Shown: positions 50,341 through 57,903 of the stretch, piece after piece
Layout of the letters: the number at the start of each line of letters is the position of its first letter
How positions within the stretch are numbered: the first letter of the stretch is position 1
Source: Hybos culiciformis
Taxonomy: Eukaryota; Arthropoda; Insecta; Diptera; Hybotidae
Direction of reading: 5' to 3'
DNA: 64,000 bases
Assembly (NCBI GenBank): GCA_964007475.1
Contig: OZ023273.1
Location: forward strand, 40,673,525 to 40,737,524
Translations under genes and position numbers: made by a program
Notes under the pieces: model-generated
Databases searched by the model: none
Told to the model about the DNA's origin: nothing
Seen by the model: only the letters and a program-made list of their open reading frames with translations

Positions 50341-53300
50341 GAATGTTTGACTAAGTATAATTCTACACGATTGTAATTCCTGGTCGTTGATCACTAGATA
50401 TTTGCTCCGATGGGAATTAATGGCAATCATGGACAATGTACTTTTGATCGCAATGAATGTGTTGTTGACCAGCACTGGAATTGGTGTTATTTTAAACAAA
50501 TCATAGTGCCCGTGATTTACCAACGGGAGACTAATTTCAAATAAAGCATAATTCGTTGTCAGACTTCCATTCACCTTCATGAGTTTATAAAATTCTAGTA
50601 TGTTATTTTTATCTGCTGGTAGCTGGAGGTGGGGCGGAAGATGAGCTTTGATACTGATGATTTCTTGTTTAAACTGCATCGGTGACAATAGTATTGGACT
50701 TATTTTGCCATGGTACGTCTCCGTAAACACATCCCAAAGTGCGGCTTCAGTTCTTCGTAAATTTGACGATATTAGTGTCAATTGTACTGAGAGAGATATT
50801 AACAGTTGAAATATCTTGACTTGATAATTTTCGTTTTCGGCCTGTTGAATTCTCTTAAGCAATGCGTCAGTGTGCCTTTCAAGTTTCTCAAATTTATTTT
50901 GTACTGCAACTTGATCATGCGTCATTATGTTGATTGTTGAGTCAATGATTGATGTTTGATTCTTGAACAATTGCAATAAATGTCCCTCATTTCCTCGCAC
51001 CTGATCGACCATGTTCGCCATTTCGTCGGCATATTCCGAATCCAATACTCCAAATAATGAATTTGCAACATTTTCTACTATGTTCATAACTCCTCTTTTT
51101 GCTCGCCGAAGTCGTAACATCTCTTCGTACCGAGACAGCTCTATCTTCACATGATTAAACTCTTCGGACAATGTTTTGCAATTTCTTTTCTGCTGAGACC
51201 TTTCGCATAATTGTCTTAGTGCGGCTGTACCATTAACAAATGTAGCTAACTCGGTTCGAAATGGTATCATATCATAAAAAATTATCGTCTTCCATTCTAA
51301 CATAGCTATGTTTATTACTCCAATTTGTTCAAAATACAATCCAGGCTGTTGATTCACTTCCATGACTTTGATTAGGTTTCCAAAAATTATCGGCAACAAT
51401 AGCAACATTGTTAATGCTGCCCATAATCCAGGTTTGGATGGTGACCGATTTCTTTTCTTAGGTGGCTGGTTGCTCGGTCCATCTTCTGATTCTGTGTCTT
51501 CACCAAAATAATCTTCTGTGGGTAAAGGGGCAAGTTTATGCACCGCTCTCTTGAATACTCCATTGGCAGTTCGTATATCAGCAACTCGCACCACTCCGTC
51601 TTCTCCCTTATGAACGTCGACTATTCTCCCCAGTATCCACTGTTGAACTGGTAGATTGTCTTCCTTAATAAGCACCATGGTCCCAATTTTTGCGTTTGGA
51701 GATACCTCTTTCCACTTCTGCCTATACTGTAGTTCACTTAAATATTCCCTTGACCATTTGTTCCAAAACTCTAGCTTTAAATGTGAGACTAACTTCCATC
51801 TTGTTAGTAAACTTGGTTTGGTCCCTTCAGGGGTGCAATCAACTTGAGCTGTTAATGGTTCTCCTATCAAGAAATGACCAGGAGTTAACGCTGTGACATC
51901 ATTCGGATCATTAGACATAGGAGTAAGAGGCCTTGAATTTAAAATTGATTCGATTTCAACGGTGACAGTTTGTAGTTCTTCATGCGTTAGAGAAGCTGTC
52001 GACACGCCTTTAAATAGCAAATGTTTTGCCGATTTTACAGCTGCCTCCCAAATTCCCCCGAAATGTGGCGACCGAGGTGGAATGAAATTGAACCTTATGC
52101 CCTTGTTACTGCATGTCTTCGTAATAGCTTCTCGAGCCGTGTGAGAGTAAATGGTTCCACGAAGTTCCTTCAATTGGTTATTAGCGCCAACGAAATTTGT
52201 TGCATTATCACAATATAAATTTTGGCAGTTTCCTCTCCGCCCAATAAATCGTTTTAATGCTCCGATAAACGTTTCGGTCGTGAGATCGCTAACAATTTCG
52301 AGATGCACTGCTCTTGTTGCAAAACAGCAAAACACAACCATATATGCCTTCTGAGGCTTTTTCCCTCGAATTTTATAATGAATCCAAAATGGCCCACAGT
52401 AATCTACGCCGGTATTGATGAATGGCCGGGTTTGTCGAACACGGTTTGACGGCAAATTTCGCATAATTTGGTTCATCAATTTTGGTCGGGCTTTAGCACA
52501 CTTTATACAATGCTGTACAATTGATCTTGCCATTGTTTTTCCTTTAATGGGCCAGAATCTTTGACGAGTTGTAGCTAATAATGCTTGCGGTCCGCAGTGT
52601 AGGTTTTCCTCATGTAACATTTTCATTAGAATTTTTGCAAGCGGGTCGTTATATGGAATGAGCATCTGATGTTTTGAATCATGTGGTAGCGACGACGCGT
52701 TGAATCTTCCGCCCACTCTTAGTAATCCGTTCTCATCCACAAATGGAGAAAGTCCTGATAACGTGCTTTTCTTATTGACTTCACCATATTTCTTCAAATG
52801 TTGTATGTCACTGTCAAAACTTGTTGCCTGCATTGTTTTGATGATGATGATGAGTGCTTCATTTAGTTCTTCTGGCGTAAGTGTTATCTCTCGTTGTCGT
52901 GAGGTTGCACGTGGTTTTGAATGTCTAATAAATCGTAACATGTTGGCTAGAATCCGTTGCAATCTCCGAAATGAATTTTGATGACCTATCTGATACACAA
53001 TTTCTCCCTCTGATGTTGACGTTGATGGAAGTACTACTGCTGTGGATTTCTTTTGTTTTAACTCTGGGTCATCTTCTACTAGGTGTCTTTTGGTGACTGC
53101 TTCAAACCATGTTGGCCTGCCATGTAAGAAAAATGGGCCATAGAACCAGTTGTTGCATGCTGAAAACCTTCTTGGCAATAATCCTCTTGATAGAATGTCA
53201 GCTGGATTGTCCTTTGAACCAACGTGCCGCCATTGTTGCATTACTGACAACTCCTGAATTTTTGCAATGCGATTTGCAACAAAGGTATGAAATGAAGAAG

Positions 53301-56300
53301 ATGCAGCGTTTATCCAATTTAATACTATCTCAGAATCTGACCATAAAAAAATCGGTTTTTCTTGGTAGCCCAGATCACGTTTTATTCTGTCAGTCAATTG
53401 GGCACCTAGCAATGCAGCACAGAGTTCAAGCCTTGGACGCGTCTGTTTTTTGAGTGGTGCTACACGTGACTTTGAACATAATAGTCTTACTATTATGGTA
53501 CCATCTGTTTGGGTGGTTCGAACGTACGTTGCCGCGCCGTAAGCCTTTTCTGATGCATCGGCAAATGTATGTATTTCGATCAATTCGGTTGATTTCTGAC
53601 CTAATATGTGCCTTGGAACACTGATATCATGCAGATCTTTAATATCTTGCCTAAATCTTATCCACGTAGTTTGTAACTCCTTTGGTAATTCTTCATCCCA
53701 GTTTAACTTGAGTTGCCATAACTGTTGAACAAAGATCTTCGCCGTAACCACGATAGGAGCCAATATTCCCAGTGGATCAAAGATGCTTGATAAATCCGAG
53801 TTCACGATCCGTTTTGTTATTTTTTGTTCCCGCATCTGCCCTGTCTTGATCCGAAAATTATCACTTTCCGGCACCCACACTAATCCTAATGTTTTGATTG
53901 CTTCAATCTCGTCATTGTCAAAATCCAAGTTTACTTCTTGATCTTCCGCAGACACTTGTTCCAGTAACTGTTGATGATTTGCACACCATTTCCGTAACTT
54001 GAATCCTGACAATTCCAATATTGTTGTCAGCTGTCGTTGTGTGTCTAGGGCTGTTGTGAGACTATTGGATCCAACCAAACCATCATCTACATAGAAGTTA
54101 TTACGTAATGCGGCTGCTCCAAGTGGGTGTGATCCTTCATACTCTTTTGACAATTGTTGTAGACATTTTATTGCTAAATACGGAGCTGCTCTTGTGCCAT
54201 AAGTGACAGTGTTGAGCTGGTAATAACGAAGCGGCACATTTGTATTTTCTCGCCAAATAATGAGTTGAAGCATTCGATCCTTCTTGTGCATTACAATTTG
54301 TCGGTACATCTTTTGAATATCTGTGGTAAAAACGAATTTTGATAACCGAAATCTGATCAATAAAGCAAATAATTCATCTTGGATTACCGGGCCATTATAC
54401 ATGATGTCATTTAATGATAAACCTGATGATGTTTTTGTTGACGCATCAAAAACAACTCGAAGCCTTGTTGACTTGCTTTCTGGTTTAATCACACAATGAT
54501 GTGGAATAAAATAGTGGGGTGACGAAATATCCCGCAGTTTGATTTCACTCATATGTCCCAGTTGCTCATATTCGTTCATGAATTTGATATATTGTTCCCT
54601 TGTATCATTATCCTTGCTTAACCTTTTCTCAAGTGCTAGAAATCTGTTTAGGGCCATGTTTTTGGATTCTCCCAGTGCTGATGGATCGTCAGCTAAGGGG
54701 ATCCGTACTACAAATCTGCCTTCCGCATTTCTTATGGTGTTGTGTGCAAAATGAGACTCACATCGTTTTTCTGCGGTTGTAAGAGATGAGCTTGGTTCGT
54801 CAATGTCATCCAGTTTCCAAAACCTCTCTATTAATTGATTTGTTCGTTCTTCATCTTCACTAAGAATTGCACAAATTGGACTGTGATCATGATTAAGTTG
54901 AAAACCTCCGGATATTACCCATCCAAAAACAGTGTTTTGTAAAATGGGCATTCCTTTCCCTAATGAAATTTGTCCTGATAACAGCAATTGATGGTAGAAT
55001 TCTGCTCCTAGCAACACATCAATTTGTTCCGGTTGATAGAAATTCGGATCAGCTAGGTCTATATTTGTTGGTATTGGCCATGATGATGTTTCGAACTGTT
55101 GAGTTGGTTGACTTGATATGATATGAGGTAATACAAACGCTTCAAGACGGGCTGCAAATGAACTCGTTATTGATTCAACATTGATATTAATTCGTTGATA
55201 ACTGTTCTTTCTTCCATTTCCTATACCTTCGATTTTCAGTGACGTTTGTTTGGGATTTAATTTCAATTTCCTTATAATTCTTTCGGTTAACAGATTAATT
55301 TGTGATCCTGAATCCAAAATAGCTCGGCATTCTATTGTTTGTCCGTTTAGTGATGTTAATCTTATTTTTGCTGTGCCTAGAAGGACATATTTCTGTCGGG
55401 TGTTATTGTTTGATGTAGCTAACGTGATCAGTGGTTGCTCTGGCTCCTTGTCCTCCATGGATGATGTTAATGTTACAGATGGAGCCTTTGCTTCATTGTG
55501 ACTGGCTGTAATTGCATTATTTTTCTCATCAAGCTGCAATAAGGTGTTGTGTTTACGATCACATTTCATGCAATTGCGAAACAGGCACTGTATTGCCTTG
55601 TGGCCGAATTTCAAGCAGTTCATGCATAGTCGTTGTTTCTGAACAAATTGAAGTCGATTAGCTGGAGTTAATTGGATAAATGTTTTACATGCAAACAGCG
55701 GATGTAATGACTCATGGCACATTTTGCAATTTTGACCTTCACTATTGGTTGTTGTGATTGATGACACAGTTTTATTACTTGATGGTTTATCCTTATACCC
55801 AATTGCTTCTAATGTTTGGAACCTACACTCCAAAAATTTTAAAAAGTCTCCTATTGGTTGTACTTCTTTTGGATTCTCTAATGATTGTTCAAACAGGACA
55901 TGACTTTGGCGATCCAGTTTTTTGAGTAATAGATAACCTAATAGCGGCAACCAGGATGACGTGTCAATACCTAAATTATTTAGCGCTATTAAACTTTCGT
56001 AGGTGGTATCATGTAGATTTTTAACCGATGTTGCTGAAGTTGAATCTGATGATAAATTGGGTTGTGATACTAGTTTATGAATCGCGGCTCCAATCAGTAC
56101 ACGCTTATTATCATACCTCTCTTGCATTATTTTCCACGCTGCTTCGTAATTACTTTCAGTTAGGGTTAAATGACTAATTAACCTTTCTGCCTCTCCAGTC
56201 ACATTAGTTTTTAGGTACCACATTTTCTGAATAGCGGGCAATGGTTGATTGTGAATCATTTGAGAAAACATGTCAAAAAATTGTTGCCACTTCAAGTAAT

Positions 56301-57006
56301 CTCCATCGAATTTGGGCATAGTCATCTTCGGCAAGTCAAGAGTTGGTTTTTCTATTCTTGGTGTTGGGGTTATTTCACGTTCGTGTTGCTTCACAGCTAA
56401 TTCTACACGATATTCTTGGACGGCCTTTTCGAGTTCAATGTACGCTGTCATGTTATATCCTTGTGCCACCGGGTCGTCTGTTGTCTCCCAAGTAGTGTAG
56501 TTCAACATTTCAATCTGGTCCCATAAGTTGTTGATGGTAATGAGCTGCGTTGTGGAGTACTCGGCTGGGCATTCCATAGTCTCTTCAGCTACCAGGTTGT
56601 TTAATAATCGCTTTAATGATTCTATAACTGCCATTTGCCTTCTTGATACCTTTTGGATGTCATATTGAAGATCTGACCGAGGTTGCTCACTGTTTGTTGC
56701 CTTCTCTGTTTCTGCCTTTATTTTCGTCATCGCTTCGACGAATTCTGCTTCATATTTGTCTACCAATGCCTTGATATTGTCGTAATACTTCCTCTTAAAG
56801 TATTCGTGCTCGGATTCAATTAACTGAAGTTCGTTAATTTCATCATCTCGTTCCTGGAATTCTGTCCATAGTGTCTCTAGTTTTTCTAGTTTGGCCTGGA
56901 AATACCGCACAGTATTCTTCCTGGCAAAAGAGTCCTTTTTAAAATTTGAGATCAGTTGTTCAATATTTTTTCCTGTTATAGTTTGGAGTGTTGATAATTT
57001 GTCCAT
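50308..57006 (-). CDS. Gag-pol-env polyprotein of the BEL/Pao element (2232 aa; env end broken)
   Basis: Start chosen at the ATG at 57006-57004 (AAAATGG). The frame is open a further 19 codons upstream without an ATG. Domains by residue: gag coiled region from 1 and a DUF1759-type capsid region about 215-370; three zinc knuckles 427-486, including CMNCLKFGHKAIQC; protease with LDSG (Asp565); reverse transcriptase about 830-1040 with YVDD at 972-975; RNase H with Asp1150, Glu1194, Asp1224, Asp1270; integrase HHCC (His1465, His1470, Cys1500, Cys1503) and catalytic Asp1535, Asp1600, Glu1654 (WEAAV); DUF5641-type C-terminal domain about 1730-1830. An env-like part follows without a stop. It has a hydrophobic segment at 1860-1877, a basic RRAKR cleavage-type site at 1967-1971, and a hydrophobic stretch as in baculovirus-F/errantivirus envelopes. 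The frame ends early at TAG 50308-50310. All catalytic residues appear intact. Confidence 0.95.
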   Translation of the reverse strand: MDKLSTLQTITGKNIEQLISNFKKDSFARKNTVRYFQAKLEKLETLWTEFQERDDEINELQLIESEHEYFKRKYYDNIKALVDKYEAEFVEAMTKIKAETEKATNSEQPRSDLQYDIQKVSRRQMAVIESLKRLLNNLVAEETMECPAEYSTTQLITINNLWDQIEMLNYTTWETTDDPVAQGYNMTAYIELEKAVQEYRVELAVKQHEREITPTPRIEKPTLDLPKMTMPKFDGDYLKWQQFFDMFSQMIHNQPLPAIQKMWYLKTNVTGEAERLISHLTLTESNYEAAWKIMQERYDNKRVLIGAAIHKLVSQPNLSSDSTSATSVKNLHDTTYESLIALNNLGIDTSSWLPLLGYLLLKKLDRQSHVLFEQSLENPKEVQPIGDFLKFLECRFQTLEAIGYKDKPSSNKTVSSITTTNSEGQNCKMCHESLHPLFACKTFIQLTPANRLQFVQKQRLCMNCLKFGHKAIQCLFRNCMKCDRKHNTLLQLDEKNNAITASHNEAKAPSVTLTSSMEDKEPEQPLITLATSNNNTRQKYVLLGTAKIRLTSLNGQTIECRAILDSGSQINLLTERIIRKLKLNPKQTSLKIEGIGNGRKNSYQRININVESITSSFAARLEAFVLPHIISSQPTQQFETSSWPIPTNIDLADPNFYQPEQIDVLLGAEFYHQLLLSGQISLGKGMPILQNTVFGWVISGGFQLNHDHSPICAILSEDEERTNQLIERFWKLDDIDEPSSSLTTAEKRCESHFAHNTIRNAEGRFVVRIPLADDPSALGESKNMALNRFLALEKRLSKDNDTREQYIKFMNEYEQLGHMSEIKLRDISSPHYFIPHHCVIKPESKSTRLRVVFDASTKTSSGLSLNDIMYNGPVIQDELFALLIRFRLSKFVFTTDIQKMYRQIVMHKKDRMLQLIIWRENTNVPLRYYQLNTVTYGTRAAPYLAIKCLQQLSKEYEGSHPLGAAALRNNFYVDDGLVGSNSLTTALDTQRQLTTILELSGFKLRKWCANHQQLLEQVSAEDQEVNLDFDNDEIEAIKTLGLVWVPESDNFRIKTGQMREQKITKRIVNSDLSSIFDPLGILAPIVVTAKIFVQQLWQLKLNWDEELPKELQTTWIRFRQDIKDLHDISVPRHILGQKSTELIEIHTFADASEKAYGAATYVRTTQTDGTIIVRLLCSKSRVAPLKKQTRPRLELCAALLGAQLTDRIKRDLGYQEKPIFLWSDSEIVLNWINAASSSFHTFVANRIAKIQELSVMQQWRHVGSKDNPADILSRGLLPRRFSACNNWFYGPFFLHGRPTWFEAVTKRHLVEDDPELKQKKSTAVVLPSTSTSEGEIVYQIGHQNSFRRLQRILANMLRFIRHSKPRATSRQREITLTPEELNEALIIIIKTMQATSFDSDIQHLKKYGEVNKKSTLSGLSPFVDENGLLRVGGRFNASSLPHDSKHQMLIPYNDPLAKILMKMLHEENLHCGPQALLATTRQRFWPIKGKTMARSIVQHCIKCAKARPKLMNQIMRNLPSNRVRQTRPFINTGVDYCGPFWIHYKIRGKKPQKAYMVVFCCFATRAVHLEIVSDLTTETFIGALKRFIGRRGNCQNLYCDNATNFVGANNQLKELRGTIYSHTAREAITKTCSNKGIRFNFIPPRSPHFGGIWEAAVKSAKHLLFKGVSTASLTHEELQTVTVEIESILNSRPLTPMSNDPNDVTALTPGHFLIGEPLTAQVDCTPEGTKPSLLTRWKLVSHLKLEFWNKWSREYLSELQYRQKWKEVSPNAKIGTMVLIKEDNLPVQQWILGRIVDVHKGEDGVVRVADIRTANGVFKRAVHKLAPLPTEDYFGEDTESEDGPSNQPPKKRNRSPSKPGLWAALTMLLLLPIIFGNLIKVMEVNQQPGLYFEQIGVINIAMLEWKTIIFYDMIPFRTELATFVNGTAALRQLCERSQQKRNCKTLSEEFNHVKIELSRYEEMLRLRRAKRGVMNIVENVANSLFGVLDSEYADEMANMVDQVRGNEGHLLQLFKNQTSIIDSTINIMTHDQVAVQNKFEKLERHTDALLKRIQQAENENYQVKIFQLLISLSVQLTLISSNLRRTEAALWDVFTETYHGKISPILLSPMQFKQEIISIKAHLPPHLQLPADKNNILEFYKLMKVNGSLTTNYALFEISLPLVNHGHYDLFKITPIPVLVNNTFIAIKSTLSMIAINSHRSKYLVINDQELQSCRIILSQTFLCIKYTTRPH

Positions 57007-57138
57007 TTTGCTGCTTCTGTCCAATATGAACTGTAGTACGTAGTGGGTTATGACGTCTGGCAATTATGTATTCCTTCAATGTATTGTTGCTTATTTTGCT
57101 TCGGACACTTATGTGTGTCTTCAATATGAATTGATGCT

Positions 57139-57156
57139 ATCACGTCGGGGTCACCA
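57139..57156 (-). promoter_or_regulatory. Primer binding site complementary to tRNA-Trp
   Basis: The + strand reads ATCACGTCGGGGTCACCA, which is the last 15 bases of animal tRNA-Trp (as I recall it) plus CCA. The element's RNA therefore pairs with it over 18 nt without mismatch. Five bases (57157-57161) separate the site from the 5' LTR. Confidence 0.85.
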
Positions 57157-57186
57157 AATTATGTATGAATATACCGAACTGATGGT

Positions 57187-57533
57187 GGATTTAGTACGTG
57201 CACTAAATCCGGTTGTTTAGCACTTGAACTAAACAACCATGAACTGCTGTCCTGGAGCTAAAAATTGAGAGACAAAATATTCTAGTACTTGGACTAGAAT
57301 ATTCAATGTATTAACAATCACTGAAGGTAATATTGCAGAATGTTTTAGTACTTGAACTACTATATTTACCTGAATGTTATTCCAGCACTTGGACTGGAAT
57401 ATCTTCACTTTTTATGAAATTATTAAGGCACTTGAAACCTCAACAACTTCCTCTGGTTTATGAAATTATTAACTTGAAACCTCAACAACTTCTGCTGAAT
57501 TTATTATTAGGGCACTTGGAACCTTAATAATAA
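57187..57533 (-). other. Array of stem-loops with a shared loop in the transcribed LTR
   Basis: Stem-loops on + coordinates: 57187-57210 (8-bp stem GGATTTAG), 57211-57238 (10-bp stem GGTTGTTTAG), 57276-57303 (10-bp stem AATATTCTAG), about 57345-57365 (weak), 57379-57400 (7-bp stem ATTCCAG), about 57423-57444 (6 pairs with one G-U in the RNA sense) and 57501-57533 (about 12 bp, one mismatch). In the RNA sense the loops read UUCAAGUG, UCCAAGUA, UUCAAGUA, UCCAAGUG, UUUCAAGUG and UUCCAAGUG. The first hairpin is the outlier (UGCACGUA). Stems are unrelated to one another yet self-complementary. From the likely start site at about 57584, the array lies in the RNA leader upstream of the primer site. 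Confidence 0.8.
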
Positions 57534-57608
57534 GAGGATCACAATAAAAGAACAAACACTTTAATCTGTTTCTAAAATTATAATGACTTTATTATTCAAA
57601 TTCATGCG

Positions 57609-57616
57609 TTTTTATA
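57609..57616 (-). promoter_or_regulatory. TATA box of the retrotransposon LTR
   Basis: Reads TATAAAAA in the element's sense. TCATTA, an Inr-like sequence (57581-57586), begins 30 bases downstream of its end. That puts the initiating A about 32 bases after the first T, the usual TATA-to-start spacing. AATAAA lies just upstream of the presumed start, so the repeated R region would be very short. Confidence 0.6.
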
Positions 57617-57903
57617 CTATTTTAGTCCCTAGTCAGCATTTGTATCATAATATTTTTTATTTGGAACTTACTTACATTATAAAATTATTATTTTTATCAA
57701 AATTGCTACATATTCAAATTCCGTATAAATTCATTCTTAACATATAAAATTCATTCTTAACATAACATATAAATATTTACAGGCATATTAAATTACACAT
57801 AAATAATTGCGTTGATAAAGTGTAATGCTTTATCAACATAATTATTGTTGTTCAATGTTTTTGTTTTTTCTTCAATATAATAATGATGTTTCTGAACAAA
57901 TAT

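Larger units (their letters stand above)
57162..57898 (-). repeat. 5' LTR (737 bp) of the BEL/Pao element
   Basis: This is the high-coordinate LTR, upstream in the element's sense. It has TG...CA ends, a TATA box at 57609-57616, a likely Inr at 57581-57586 and an AATAAA (57588-57593 region). The part between the Inr and the primer site (U5) contains the stem-loop array at 57187-57533. Compared with the 3' LTR it has an extra block at about 57335-57370 including one more loop motif. It lacks a 12-bp insertion present near 48984 in the 3' LTR. Confidence 0.93.
48930..57903 (-). mobile_element. Complete BEL/Pao (roo-like) LTR retrotransposon with target duplication
   Basis: The element occupies 48935-57898 (8964 bp) and is transcribed leftward. 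AATAT occurs at 48930-48934 and 57899-57903, a 5-bp target duplication as expected for BEL/Pao. Both LTRs start TGTTCAG and end CATACA in the element's own sense. In that order it has: 5' LTR, 5-nt spacer, tRNA-Trp primer site, leader, one gag-pol-env reading frame, a broken env 3' end, a G-rich polypurine tract and the 3' LTR. The fused single frame with an env-like C-terminus is the organisation known for roo. The LTRs differ by about 2% substitutions outside one indel-rich region, so the insertion is not brand new. Gag and pol remain open. Confidence 0.95.

Noticed and set aside
51656..56500. Many + strand open frames opposite the retrotransposon polyprotein
   Set aside because: They are antisense shadows of the gag-pol-env frame. 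None has a recognisable domain.
57007..57063. Upstream extension of the polyprotein frame to 57063
   Set aside because: The first codon there is TTG, not ATG. The first ATG, with AAAATGG context, is at 57006.
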